Origin: Lentisphaerota bacterium
GTDB taxonomy: Bacteria > Verrucomicrobiota > Lentisphaeria > Victivallales > Victivallaceae
Reading direction: 5' to 3'
DNA length: 64,000 nt
Assembly: GCA_015061615.1 (NCBI GenBank)
Contig: SUWE01000007.1
Location: 1-64,000, forward strand
Shown: in pieces, positions 25,274 to 34,132 of the stretch
Layout of the letters: the number at the start of each line of letters is the position of its first letter
How positions within the stretch are numbered: the stretch's first letter is position 1
The notes under the pieces: generated by a model
Told to the model about the DNA's origin: nothing
Database searches by the model: none
The model's input: only the letters and a program-made list of their open reading frames with translations
Translations under genes and position numbers: made by a program

Positions 25274-26428
25274 TTATGCCCTGAAAAACACGGTCAGACG
25301 GTACAATCCGGCAGATACTCTCTTTTCTTTGCCGATACGGCAGTCGATATGCAGGTGAATCTCACCGTCACTTGCGGGCATTTTTCCCGCTTTTGCCGCA
25401 TCTTCGATGGAGTATTCGGAAAAGGGCAGTGCGGAAAAACTGAAGCTGTTTCCGGCGGTGATCTCAAGTTTTTTTCCTTCATCATCCGCGAGAACAATCC
25501 GGCGCACTTCACTGCGGGTGCCGCCGGAAACGGCGGCGGGGTATTCCGGATACATCTCATCGGCATTTAAGGTGTATGTTGAAAGTATTCCGGCACAGCT
25601 GCCGGGGTAATTTTCAAAGGGACCCTTGCCGAAGAAGGTGATATTTTTCATTTCCGCAGGCAGACGCATCACCACGCCGAGACGGGGGATATCTTCAAAA
25701 CACTCCGGCACGACGAACTCCATATCGTAACGTATGGAACCGTCATTCTGCGGGGTGAAACGCTGGGTGAATTCCAGTTCATCAAGTTCCATTTTTTTCG
25801 GCAGGGCCAGCGCGTGACACTCTATGCTTCTGCCGTCGGAAACGAAGCGGTCGGGGGATATGCGCATACGGTCAAGGTTGAGTTCCGCGAATTTTTCGGG
25901 CATCTCCTGCGCCCGCCAGAGGGCGAGACGGGGACCGGAAGAAAGGAGTTTGACTCCGTTGTAACGCAATTCACGCATTCCGTCGGCAGCGATCACGGCG
26001 CTGAGTTTGCCGCTGGAAATCATCGCCTGGGAAACATCGAAGCGCACTCCTGTAAAATACTCCTCTTTGCAAGCGGGGACCATGACATACGCCGGAGGCG
26101 GCAGGATGAATTGATCACAGCCGGTGAGAGTTCCCGCCTCATCAAAGCAGCGGATTATCAACACGGCAGTTTCTCCGTAACACAGGTCGGGAACTTCCAC
26201 ACTCAAAAGCAGTTCTCTGACTTCGCCTTCATTGAGATTTGAAAGCCGGAACTGTCCGAAAGAGCGGCGGATACCGTTGATTTCAAGCTGCCATTTACCA
26301 ATTATTTTTTTTTGAAATTCGCTGCTGTGAACAGATATTCGGCCTGTCGATTCATCGAGCAGTTCAATGGCAAGCGGCATGGCGGCAAACATGTTTTCCG
26401 CTTCAAAAGCTGTGAGTTTGAAATCCAT
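25274..26428 (-). CDS. Stand-alone beta-galactosidase small-chain-domain protein
   Basis: The C-terminal half (about 135-384) matches the beta-galactosidase small-chain domain: a super-sandwich with FFGKGPFENYPGSCAG (family WyGrGPxExYpD), YPAAVSGGTRSEVRRI and SFSALPFSEYSIEDA. The N-terminal part (about 1-125) looks like the Ig-like domain that precedes it in GH2 enzymes. The sugar-binding domain and the catalytic barrel are missing. Lactobacilli split the enzyme into LacL and LacM, and this protein is LacM-like in size, but no large subunit is nearby. There is no signal peptide. GGGGAG precedes the ATG, seven bases after ispF, so it is co-transcribed with ispF. Confidence 0.78.
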   Translation of the reverse strand: MDFKLTAFEAENMFAAMPLAIELLDESTGRISVHSSEFQKKIIGKWQLEINGIRRSFGQFRLSNLNEGEVRELLLSVEVPDLCYGETAVLIIRCFDEAGTLTGCDQFILPPPAYVMVPACKEEYFTGVRFDVSQAMISSGKLSAVIAADGMRELRYNGVKLLSSGPRLALWRAQEMPEKFAELNLDRMRISPDRFVSDGRSIECHALALPKKMELDELEFTQRFTPQNDGSIRYDMEFVVPECFEDIPRLGVVMRLPAEMKNITFFGKGPFENYPGSCAGILSTYTLNADEMYPEYPAAVSGGTRSEVRRIVLADDEGKKLEITAGNSFSFSALPFSEYSIEDAAKAGKMPASDGEIHLHIDCRIGKEKRVSAGLYRLTVFFRA

Positions 26429-26435
26429 GATCGTT

Positions 26436-26915
26436 TTATCTCCCCATAAGTACGGCGGCAGAAGCGGCGATGCCTTCGCCGCGCCCGGTGAAGCCGAGTT
26501 TTTCGGTGGTGGTGAATTTTACGGAGACCCGGCTGATATCCAGACCGGTGACTTTTGCGATATTGCGCCGCATTTCTTCGCGGTAAGGTGAAAGTTTTGG
26601 TCTCTGGGCAATGATGGTGATATCGCAGTTGAAGATTTTATACGCGGAAATCTCCGGCAGGGCAAGGACTTTTTTCAGCAGTTCCATACTGTCGGCACCG
26701 GCATAAGCCGGATCGTTGTCGGGAAAGATCATGCCGATATCGCCCAGTGCCAGCGCTCCGAGCAGGGCATCCATAAGGGCGTGGACTGCCACATCGGCGT
26801 CGCTGTGACCCAATAAACCGTATTCGCAGGGGATATCCACCCCGCAGAGAATGAGTTTGCGTTCTGTCACCAGTTTGTGGACATCGTATCCTGAACCTGT
26901 GCGAAAATCTTCCAT
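26436..26915 (-). CDS. ispF: 2-C-methyl-D-erythritol 2,4-cyclodiphosphate synthase
   Basis: IspF makes the cyclic diphosphate of the non-mevalonate isoprenoid pathway. The 159 residues show GSGYDVH with the metal-binding Asp and His, [10 protein letters not shown] with the third ligand, and [39 protein letters not shown] closes the active site (quoted as family hallmark; key part [13 protein letters not shown]). The open frame extends upstream to 26972, but the ATG at 26915 has GGAGGT before it and the right N-terminus. Confidence 0.96.
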   Translation of the reverse strand: MEDFRTGSGYDVHKLVTERKLILCGVDIPCEYGLLGHSDADVAVHALMDALLGALALGDIGMIFPDNDPAYAGADSMELLKKVLALPEISAYKIFNCDITIIAQRPKLSPYREEMRRNIAKVTGLDISRVSVKFTTTEKLGFTGRGEGIAASAAVLMGR

Positions 26916-26937
26916 GAAAAAACCTCCGTTAAAAACT

Positions 26938-26993
26938 GAAGCCGAAAACCGACCTTGATGAAAATGTTCCAAAAGTCCGTTTTCGGCTTTATG
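26938..26993 (-). terminator. Hairpin between the 31-residue gene and ispF
   Basis: On the minus strand AAGCCGAAAAC pairs with GTTTTCGGCTT over a loop of about 30 bases, followed by CAGTTTTT. It could end the upstream small gene or attenuate read-through into ispF. Confidence 0.5.
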
Positions 26994-27009
26994 CAGACCA
27001 AAAAAAGAA

Positions 27010-27105
27010 TTATTTTTTGATCAGGGCTTTGACCTGCTCACGCTTGCGGGCGAGATATGCTTTGCGCCGGTTGCGTTTTTCGATCTTGTTGTGCTGCTGT
27101 CCCAT
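27010..27105 (-). CDS. 31-residue highly basic protein
   Basis: The product begins [19 protein letters not shown] and continues [12 protein letters not shown]: 12 of 31 residues are Lys or Arg, and there is no hydrophobic segment. GAGG lies six bases before the ATG, and a good promoter (27161-27189) and a hairpin frame the gene. Short basic proteins of this kind (xQxHNKxxKRxRRxxYxxRKK) seem to recur in PVC bacteria, which I state from memory and not from a search. A ribosome- or RNA-associated role is a reasonable guess. Confidence 0.7.
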   Translation of the reverse strand: MGQQHNKIEKRNRRKAYLARKREQVKALIKK

Positions 27106-27160
27106 TTGAAACCTCATTTGATTATATGGTTTGTTTACTTTGACACTCGTTATTTTTCAT

Positions 27161-27189
27161 AATATAAACTCACTTTGCATTAATTTCAA
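27161..27189 (-). promoter_or_regulatory. Promoter of the 31-residue basic protein gene
   Basis: On the minus strand TTGAAA, 17 bases and TATATT lie about 55 bases before the ATG at 27105. Confidence 0.6.
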
Positions 27190-27242
27190 ATCGCATTGCC
27201 GGTTAAATCAATGCTTTTTTGCAATAAATCGCCGCTTTCTCC

Positions 27243-27271
27243 TTGACGAAACGGTAAAAACGGTGTAAATT
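27243..27271 (+). promoter_or_regulatory. Promoter of the double-transglutaminase protein operon
   Basis: TTGACG, a 17-base spacer and TAAATT precede the GAGGAGG ribosome-binding site at 27286-27292. Confidence 0.6.
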
Positions 27272-27302
27272 TACCCTGAACAACAGAGGAGGAACCGTGT
27301 TT

Positions 27303-30300
27303 ATGAAACGGATTTTTATATTCATAAGTCTTATATTGTGCATTTTGCTTTCCGCCGGAGTGACTGCTCCCTACGTTCTGCTTTACGATAAGGAGACGGT
27401 CACGGTCAATGCCGACGGAACTTATACCGTCACCGACCAATGCCGCTACAAGGTGCTGAATCATGACGGAGTGACGAAACTGCGCACGCTTTCTCTGCAC
27501 TTCAACTCCGCTTACGGGAGTGTCAAGGTTACAGAACTTGCCGTTGTAAAAGCTGACGGCAGGCGCATAAAGATCGACCCGGCAAAACATTCTTCGGTCA
27601 ATACGGAGTCAAGTCAGCTTGATTCAGCTATTTTCGCCCCCGCCCAGAAGGTGCTGAGTGTTACCGTTCCCGAGCTTGAAGCAGGAGACACTCTTGAAGT
27701 GACCTCCTTTGAAAATATCACCAAAGCGCGTCTGCCCGGAGAATTCAGCGATATTGCCGTGCTTCAGGCGGATTTCCCCATAGAGTATTACGAATACATT
27801 GTCGATATGCCCGCAGAAAAGCCCCTGAAAAGCATCTGTATAAAGGATGAGGAAAAAGGAACGGTATCTTTCAGTGAAGAAAAGAAAGACGGACGGATAA
27901 TTTACAAGTGGGTCGCCCGCAAAGTTCCGCAGGCTGTTCCGGAAAGTGCCATGCCCGCCATGTACACCTGTATCCAGCGGGTGCTGCTCAGTACGGTCGC
28001 TTCATGGGAGGATATATCCCGCTGGTATGATAAACTCTGCGCTCCGCGCCTTGCGAAAGTCAATGACAATATGCGTAAGCGTGTTGCCGGACTGACCGCC
28101 GGAAAAAAGAGTGATATGGAAAAAATAACCGCTCTTTTCCAGTTCGTTTCACAGCAGATACGCTATACGGGGATCACTGATGAAGATACAGCTCCGGGAT
28201 ATGAGCCGCACGATGTCGATCAGACCTTTGAGCGCCGTCACGGAGTCTGCCGCGACAAGGCGGCACTGCTTGTTGCGATGCTGAGAATTGCCGGATTGAA
28301 GGCGCATCCGGTGCTTTTCATGTCCGGAACTCCCAAGGATAAGGAAGTGCCGAATATCTACTTCAATCATGCCATTGCCGGAGTGGAAAACGCTGACGGG
28401 GAATATATCCTCATGGACCCGACTTTTGAGACCACCACCGAACTTTTCCCCGGATATCTTGCAGGGGATTCCTTCCTTGCCGCCAAGCCTGAAGGCGACA
28501 CGCTCCGTACTGCTCCTGCGGAAAAAGCTGAAGATCATCTGCTTGATATCCACACTCAGGCGGATATCGTTGACGGGGTGAAGATAACTTCAAAATTGAA
28601 CTTTTCCGGCATTTACGATCAGATGTACCGCGATGCTTTTTCCCGCTGGACAAAGGAGGATATCCGCAACTTCTTTTCATCCCGTGTCCGGAAGATTCTG
28701 CCTGATGCGGAGCTTGAAAGTGTCACCGTCACCCCCGAAAATATCCGCGATATGAGCAAAGAGCTTGCGGTCACTCTCAAGTATAAAGCAGGCGGACTTT
28801 TCCAAAACAGCGGTGCGCCTTCGCTGGTGAGTGTGCCGCGCGGCAGTGCCGTTTTCGGACTGCTTGAATCAGTTTTTACCCATACCGGATTGGCAAAGCG
28901 CCGCTTCCCACTCAAAGCGCTCCCCAGAGCGGTCAGAGAGAGTATCCGCGTAAACTTCGATACTGCCGGATTTTCCCTCACCCTGCCGGAAAAGCGCAAT
29001 TTGAATGAAAAGGGATTGTTCCGGATGAAACTTGAAAACTTCTCCGGCAAAGAGGGTTTTACTGAAAACTTCTTTTTTGCCGTTGACTCCATGCTTATAT
29101 CCCCGGAAGATTACGGCAAATTCAAAGCCGCCGCCGGAGTGACCCGCAAGGTTTTGCAGACACTTCCGGTGATTTCAAAAGAACGCACTTATACCGCAGA
29201 CGGAGCAGACAGTGAATATCTCAATCATATCCTGCATTGCGATATCAGAGATGCGGAAAATATGACCCTGACGCGCACATATACCCACAAACTGCACAAT
29301 TACAGCGCTGTCAAGGAGTTTGCCAACCGCACGCTGAAGTTCACAGACGGTCTGGAAAAACTTGACGTTTCCGCCGTTGTCACCAATGCGCAGGGAAAAA
29401 AGTTCACTCTTTCGCCCAAAGAGATCAATATCATGGATGATAAATCCCTCGCCGCCGCCCCGCGTTATTTCAAACGCAAACTGGCGGTGATATCCTTTCC
29501 CGGTGCCGCTCCGGGCAGCATTATTGAGTGTACGGAAAAACTGACGTCAAAAACGGCAGGATTTTTCAGCGCAAAGTTCATCACTGAAGACGATACCCCC
29601 GTCCGTCACAAAGAATTGATAATTGAGCATCCGGCGAAAATGACACTTGCGGTCTCTCCGGTTCCGGAAAATGTGAAAGACTCCTCCACCTTCGGCGGCA
29701 AACGGATAATACGCCGTTTCAGTGCGGACAACTGTCTGCGCCGTCCGCATGAACCGGGACAGCCGGATTACTCATATTTTGTGCCGACGGTGCGTATTTC
29801 CGCCGGAAATCTGGCTGAATATTACAATAAAGTCTGCAAGACCGCACAGGAAAAAGTTGATAATGCTTCAGCTGATATCGGGGAACTTGCCGCGAAGATC
29901 GCCGCGAAAGCTCCCGATATCCTCCCCGTATATATCGGCGACGGGGATGTTGAGCGGCTTGGAAAGGAAAAAATGCGCAAACTGAGCATCGCTTACGCTC
30001 TTGAAAAATATATTTACACCCATATCCGCGACGTCGATCTGCCATTGAACAGAATGTATTTTCAGGAGTATTCCCTGCCGCAGACAACTTTGCGCGACGG
30101 TTACGGCAACAGTGTGGATAAGGCTGTATTGCTGGCGGCAATGCTCAAGTCGCAGAATATCGCCTTTGAGTTTATCCCTGCGACCTCCACACCGGCTTTT
30201 ACCCAGATGTGGAAGAATCTGAAGGAGTATCCGGAAAATCTCTTTACCAAACTTCTGCTTTATCTGCCGGAATATGAGTGTTATCTGAATGACTCCGGCT

Positions 30301-31022
30301 TGTACGGCACTCCCGGTGTTCTGCACAGCACCAACAATATCGCCCTGAATAAAGATGGCTTGAGAATGCTTTTTATGCAGGAAAATGCAAGTTCAACTGT
30401 CATTTTCTGCAATATTGCCCTTGCCGCCGATCTTTCTGCCGCAGTTGAATTGAAATACTGCTATCATGGTGATAAACTTGAAAGTGAAAAACTCCGCTTT
30501 TCCCGTTTTACCCCGGAATTGAAAAAGCAGTATTTTGAAAAGATTTCCGCATCAATTTCGCCTGAAGCAAAGGTGGTTTCTGCTGAATTTAACGGCGATG
30601 TCAAAGATGATTACCAGTTGAAAATCTCTTTGCAGATACCGGATTTTGCCCGCCGCAACGGCAGATTTGTCACCTTTGCCCTGCCGGAATACGATAAACT
30701 TGCTTCGCTGATTGCTCTGCCTGCAAAGAAGCGGTTTGCTCCGATAGTTTTCAGCAAGGAAAAATCTGTCGATTTGAATTATTTTATTTCCGTTCCGGAA
30801 AACTTCAAACTCTGCCGCACTCCTGCATCGGGGCTGATTTCTCAAAAAGCGGTTGCGTTCAATCACGATTTTGTCATCAACAGAAACGGAACGGTCGGAA
30901 TGTCGTTTCAGCTTGGCGTTTACCCTGTTTTTATCCAGCCGTCAGCTTTCCAGTGGCTGTTGAAGATCGCAGGTGAAATAAACAGTACAGAGATAAAAAA
31001 TATCATTTTTACAGTGGAGTGA
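27303..31022 (+). CDS. Exported double DUF3857/transglutaminase-like protein
   Basis: The 1239 residues start with a signal peptide (IFIFISLILCILLSAGVTA). The first half has a DUF3857-type beta domain (about 25-200), then a transglutaminase-like core with RHGVCRDKAALL (Cys near 316), YFNHAIAG and LMDPTFE, which supply the Cys-His-Asp triad. The second half (about 600-1239) repeats the plan: a DUF3857-like domain, then a core where GNSVDKAVLLAAML replaces the Cys with Ser near residue 937. The protein is probably periplasmic; its substrate is unknown. ATG at 27303 fits the strong GAGGAGG better than the GTG six bases before. It heads an operon with the hydrolase at 31028, pyrK and pyrD. Confidence 0.83.
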   Translation: MKRIFIFISLILCILLSAGVTAPYVLLYDKETVTVNADGTYTVTDQCRYKVLNHDGVTKLRTLSLHFNSAYGSVKVTELAVVKADGRRIKIDPAKHSSVNTESSQLDSAIFAPAQKVLSVTVPELEAGDTLEVTSFENITKARLPGEFSDIAVLQADFPIEYYEYIVDMPAEKPLKSICIKDEEKGTVSFSEEKKDGRIIYKWVARKVPQAVPESAMPAMYTCIQRVLLSTVASWEDISRWYDKLCAPRLAKVNDNMRKRVAGLTAGKKSDMEKITALFQFVSQQIRYTGITDEDTAPGYEPHDVDQTFERRHGVCRDKAALLVAMLRIAGLKAHPVLFMSGTPKDKEVPNIYFNHAIAGVENADGEYILMDPTFETTTELFPGYLAGDSFLAAKPEGDTLRTAPAEKAEDHLLDIHTQADIVDGVKITSKLNFSGIYDQMYRDAFSRWTKEDIRNFFSSRVRKILPDAELESVTVTPENIRDMSKELAVTLKYKAGGLFQNSGAPSLVSVPRGSAVFGLLESVFTHTGLAKRRFPLKALPRAVRESIRVNFDTAGFSLTLPEKRNLNEKGLFRMKLENFSGKEGFTENFFFAVDSMLISPEDYGKFKAAAGVTRKVLQTLPVISKERTYTADGADSEYLNHILHCDIRDAENMTLTRTYTHKLHNYSAVKEFANRTLKFTDGLEKLDVSAVVTNAQGKKFTLSPKEINIMDDKSLAAAPRYFKRKLAVISFPGAAPGSIIECTEKLTSKTAGFFSAKFITEDDTPVRHKELIIEHPAKMTLAVSPVPENVKDSSTFGGKRIIRRFSADNCLRRPHEPGQPDYSYFVPTVRISAGNLAEYYNKVCKTAQEKVDNASADIGELAAKIAAKAPDILPVYIGDGDVERLGKEKMRKLSIAYALEKYIYTHIRDVDLPLNRMYFQEYSLPQTTLRDGYGNSVDKAVLLAAMLKSQNIAFEFIPATSTPAFTQMWKNLKEYPENLFTKLLLYLPEYECYLNDSGLYGTPGVLHSTNNIALNKDGLRMLFMQENASSTVIFCNIALAADLSAAVELKYCYHGDKLESEKLRFSRFTPELKKQYFEKISASISPEAKVVSAEFNGDVKDDYQLKISLQIPDFARRNGRFVTFALPEYDKLASLIALPAKKRFAPIVFSKEKSVDLNYFISVPENFKLCRTPASGLISQKAVAFNHDFVINRNGTVGMSFQLGVYPVFIQPSAFQWLLKIAGEINSTEIKNIIFTVE

Positions 31023-31027
31023 AATTT

Positions 31028-31639
31028 ATGGAACTTAAAATCATGCCCCTCGGTGCATTTGCCACCAACTCCTTTCTGGTCTTTATGCCGGAAACGGAAG
31101 AACTTTTCGTCATCGACCCTGCCGCAGAAGCAGATGTTATCGTTGCCGAAGCAAAGAAATTCCCCTTCAAAACGGCAAGACTTCTGCTCACCCACGCCCA
31201 TATCGACCATATTTCGGCGGCGGGAAAAGTTGCAAAAGCGCTCAATATCAGCAAAGTTGAGCTTGCTCCCGGTGACCACGATATGTATATGAGTAAAGAA
31301 AACGCACTTGAACCGTATTTCCCCCCCGCTGATGATCTGCCGGAAGTTTCGGACTTTGACAAAATTTCCAACTGCACGGTGATTTCCCTGCCCGGACACA
31401 CCAGAGGCGGCAGCGGATTTCTTTTTGATGACGGTAAGGAGAAGTTCCTTATCGTCGGCGATACCCTGTTCGCAGGTTCCATCGGTCGGACCGACCTTTA
31501 CGGCGGCGACTACGCTCAGTTGATGAGATCCATTACCGGTAAACTGCTCGTGCTGCCCGATGATTTGACCGTCTACCCCGGTCACGGCGGTGAAACGACC
31601 ATCGGTTTTGAGAAAAAACACAATCCATATTTGAATTGA
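31028..31639 (+). CDS. Metallo-beta-lactamase-fold hydrolase, glyoxalase II-like
   Basis: The 203-residue cytoplasmic protein has the zinc motif THAHIDHISAAG, then PGHTRGGSGF, GDTLFAGSIGRTDLYGG and a C-terminal PGHGGETTIGFEKKHNPYL (pattern of YcbL-type glyoxalase II relatives). These hydrolyse thioesters such as S-lactoylglutathione or related compounds; the true substrate is not known. It starts at the ATG at 31028 with GGAG eight bases upstream, five bases after the previous stop, and is followed by pyrK ten bases later. Confidence 0.9.
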   Translation: MELKIMPLGAFATNSFLVFMPETEELFVIDPAAEADVIVAEAKKFPFKTARLLLTHAHIDHISAAGKVAKALNISKVELAPGDHDMYMSKENALEPYFPPADDLPEVSDFDKISNCTVISLPGHTRGGSGFLFDDGKEKFLIVGDTLFAGSIGRTDLYGGDYAQLMRSITGKLLVLPDDLTVYPGHGGETTIGFEKKHNPYLN

Positions 31640-31649
31640 GGTAAAATAT

Positions 31650-32429
31650 ATGTCAGAGTGTAAAATCATTTCCAATTCCCGTATGCACGGGGATTACTTC
31701 AGGGCAGTTTTTGATGCTCCTGAAATCGCTCATAAAAGTTGCCCCGGACAGTTTGTCCATATCCGCATTGATGAGCGCAACGACAATATCCTGCGCCGTC
31801 CCTTCAGCATCCACAACGCTGAAAACGGCAAACTCACCATCGTTTACAAGGTGGTCGGCAAGGGGACAGAGACCCTTTCAACTTTGAAAGAGGGAACCGT
31901 CTGCGACATTATCGGACCATGCGGCAAAGGATTTTCCGCCCCTGCCGAAGATGTTGTGCCGGTTGCGGTCTGCGGCGGTTACGGCGCGGCGGCGACCTTC
32001 ATGCTCACCCGTCAGAGCAGAAACGGCGGAGTCCTTCTGCTTGGCGCACGCAGTGAAAAAGATATTCTTTTGACAAAAGAGTATGCCGATGCCGGATTCG
32101 ATGTGAAAGTTGCCACTGATGACGGTTCCATAGGGACAAAGGGCAGGGTCACCGACCTTTTTCCGGAACTGCTTGCGCAATACGCCGGAAAAAAACTCTT
32201 TTTCTACGGCTGCGGCCCGCATCCGATGCTTATGGCGCTGGCAAAACTGCTCCGGGAAAAGGGGCTTGACGGTGAATTGAGTGTTGACCACATCATGTGC
32301 TGCGGTGTCGGAGCATGTTTCGGCTGTGTGGTGAAAGTTAATGACCATGCGCATCCGGGCGAGTGGATGTATGCGCGCAGCTGTGCTGACGGTCCGGTTT
32401 TCAAACTTGCGGATATTTATACGGAGTGA
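31650..32429 (+). CDS. pyrK: Dihydroorotate dehydrogenase electron-transfer subunit
   Basis: PyrK passes electrons from dihydroorotate oxidation to NAD through FAD and a [2Fe-2S] cluster. The FAD domain (about 1-100) has LRRPFSIHN and GKGTETLS. The NAD domain (about 105-215) has VCGGYGAAATF and FFYGCGPHPM. The cluster motif CCGVGACFGC with a later Cys in ARSCADGPVF lies near the C-terminus. The 259 residues are typical. GAGGT precedes the ATG. pyrD follows nine bases later, so both subunits of the type 1B enzyme are made together. Confidence 0.95.
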   Translation: MSECKIISNSRMHGDYFRAVFDAPEIAHKSCPGQFVHIRIDERNDNILRRPFSIHNAENGKLTIVYKVVGKGTETLSTLKEGTVCDIIGPCGKGFSAPAEDVVPVAVCGGYGAAATFMLTRQSRNGGVLLLGARSEKDILLTKEYADAGFDVKVATDDGSIGTKGRVTDLFPELLAQYAGKKLFFYGCGPHPMLMALAKLLREKGLDGELSVDHIMCCGVGACFGCVVKVNDHAHPGEWMYARSCADGPVFKLADIYTE

Positions 32430-32438
32430 TATATTATT

Positions 32439-33362
32439 ATGGCAGACCTTAAAATAGATTTTGGAAAATTTCAGCTTGAAAATCCGGTGATGACCGCCTC
32501 CGGAACTTTCGGTTACGGCTTGGAATATGCAGCGTTTTACGATATATCAAAACTGGGTGCGATCGTGGTAAAAGGTATCCGCAGTGTTCCTTCGGACGGC
32601 AATCCGACTCCGCGGGTGGCGGAAGTCACGGGGGGAATGCTCAACGCCATCGGACTTCAGGGACCCGGCGTGGATAAGTTTCTGCATGACGAACACTATC
32701 TGCCCGGAGTAAAAAAGACCGGAGCAAAAATAATCGTCAATATCTGGGGCAAGACCGTTGAGGAATATGCGGAAGTTGCCGCACAGCTTGAAGCGGAAGC
32801 CAAAGCGGATATCACCGCGTTGGAAATCAATATTTCCTGCCCCAATGTCAAAGCCGGCGGAGCCGCATTCGGAACCGACCCGCGCCTTGCCGAACAGGTG
32901 ATTTCCGCTGTCCGTAAAGCGACAACGCTGCCGCTTATCACCAAACTCAGCCCCAATGTGACGAGCATTGCGGAGTTTGCCCGCATTGCCGAAGCGTGCG
33001 GCAGTGACTCAGTGTCACTGATAAACACCCTTTCCGGAATGGCGATCGACATCGAGACCCGCCGGACGAAAATCGCCAACAGAACCGGCGGACTTTCCGG
33101 TCCTGCGGTCAAGCCGGTCGCCATCCGCATGGTGAACGAGGTTTATAAAGCGGTGAAAATTCCCATTATCGGCATGGGGGGTATCTCCTGCGGAGCCGAT
33201 GCGGTGGAGTTTATGATCGCAGGAGCAACGGCAGTCGCGGTGGGAACTGCGAACTTTGTCGACCCGTACACTCCGTTGAAGGTGATCGACTTTATCAATG
33301 AGTATTGTGACCGTCACGGAATCAGATCAGCAAGTGAACTGACCGGTTCCCTGCTGAATTGA
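32439..33362 (+). CDS. pyrD: Dihydroorotate dehydrogenase, catalytic subunit type 1B
   Basis: PyrD oxidises dihydroorotate to orotate in pyrimidine synthesis with FMN. The 307-residue barrel shows NPVMTASGTFGYG, GLQGPGVDKF, and EINISCPNVKAGG with the catalytic Cys of class 1 enzymes. LSGPAVKPVAIRMV and GMGGISCGADAVEF bind the FMN phosphate. With pyrK directly upstream it belongs to the NAD-dependent PyrDB type. A decamer repeat array begins eight bases after its stop. Confidence 0.97.
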   Translation: MADLKIDFGKFQLENPVMTASGTFGYGLEYAAFYDISKLGAIVVKGIRSVPSDGNPTPRVAEVTGGMLNAIGLQGPGVDKFLHDEHYLPGVKKTGAKIIVNIWGKTVEEYAEVAAQLEAEAKADITALEINISCPNVKAGGAAFGTDPRLAEQVISAVRKATTLPLITKLSPNVTSIAEFARIAEACGSDSVSLINTLSGMAIDIETRRTKIANRTGGLSGPAVKPVAIRMVNEVYKAVKIPIIGMGGISCGADAVEFMIAGATAVAVGTANFVDPYTPLKVIDFINEYCDRHGIRSASELTGSLLN

Positions 33363-33370
33363 GTCGGGTA

Positions 33371-33425
33371 CGGATGAGTACGGATGAGTACGGATGAGTA
33401 CGGATGAGTACGGATGAGTACGGAT
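33371..33425. repeat. Tandem decamer array CGGATGAGTA
   Basis: Five perfect copies of CGGATGAGTA lie at 33371-33420, followed by a partial CGGATA. The array lies directly before the four-helix-bundle gene. Confidence 0.95.
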
Positions 33426-33431
33426 AGATTC

Positions 33432-34007
33432 ATGGAGCTCCTTCTGCCGTCAGGTGGTTATCATCGATTGAAGTCTTTTCAACTTGCGCAGTTGGTATAT
33501 GATATTACAGTGCATTTTGTGGAATTGTATATTCCCAAAGAGAGCCGCACTTGTGATCAGATGGTGCAAGCCGCTCGATCGGGGGTGCAGAATATTGCCG
33601 AAGGTTCTGTTGACGCGGCAACTTCTGTCAAGCTGGAATTGAACTTGTATAATGTTGCCAGAGCTTCTCTTGAGGAACTGAAGCTTGATTATCAAGATTA
33701 TCTGCGCCAGCATGGTGAAAAACTCTGGAGCAAAGATGAGTTTCTTTATACAGAATTTGTCAGTCGTCGCATCAGCTGTAAAAAAGAATTCAAAGAGTTT
33801 ATTGCATGGGCTGAACAGCGTTTTTTCGGATCTTCAAGCACAGTTCCGCACAAATCCGTATTAGTTGCCAATGGGGCAGTTCTGTTGATTGATACAGCAG
33901 GTTATTTTTTGAAACGCCAGATCCAAAGCAAGGCAAATATGTTTGCGGAAAATGGCGGTTTCGCAGAACGGATGTGCGATGTGCGTAAACAAAAGCGGAA
34001 AAAGTGA
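33432..34007 (+). CDS. Four helix bundle suffix domain protein
   Basis: The 191-residue protein belongs to the four-helix-bundle group once called S23 or 23S rRNA intervening-sequence proteins. GGYHRLKSFQLAQLVYDIT, DQMVQAARSGVQNIAEGS and NVARASLEELKLDYQDYL are hallmark segments, and ANGAVLLIDTAGYFLKRQ with FAENGGFAERM forms the suffix domain. Relatives include the Avd accessory protein of diversity-generating retroelements, but no reverse transcriptase is seen here. The ATG at 33414 lies inside the decamer array; the ATG at 33432 gives the usual N-terminus (MELLLPSGGY). The gene is bracketed by inverted repeats of the same decamer. The function of the family is unknown. Confidence 0.88.
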   Translation: MELLLPSGGYHRLKSFQLAQLVYDITVHFVELYIPKESRTCDQMVQAARSGVQNIAEGSVDAATSVKLELNLYNVARASLEELKLDYQDYLRQHGEKLWSKDEFLYTEFVSRRISCKKEFKEFIAWAEQRFFGSSSTVPHKSVLVANGAVLLIDTAGYFLKRQIQSKANMFAENGGFAERMCDVRKQKRKK

Positions 34008-34093
34008 TGTCGATCCCGATGTGTGAGGTTTCTGCCTGCATTTATCAGCATCAGGTGATCGCTGCTGTCAGAAGTGATTTCAGCAGCGGGCCT

Positions 34094-34132
34094 CCGTACA
34101 CATCCGTACAGTTCCGTACACATCCGTACAAA
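34094..34132. repeat. Inverted copies of the decamer repeat
   Basis: CCGTACACATCCGTACA occurs twice with one change. Read on the minus strand it gives TGTACGGATGTGTACGG, so it is a variant of the array at 33371-33425 in the opposite direction, on the other side of the four-helix-bundle gene. Confidence 0.8.

Noticed and set aside
25274-26428. Frameshifted remnant of a full GH2 beta-galactosidase
   Set aside because: No barrel sequence is found in any frame nearby; the gene has its own start and ribosome-binding site and is packed against ispF.
33432-34007. Diversity-generating retroelement around the four-helix-bundle gene
   Set aside because: No reverse transcriptase and no template/variable repeat pair were seen in the window.
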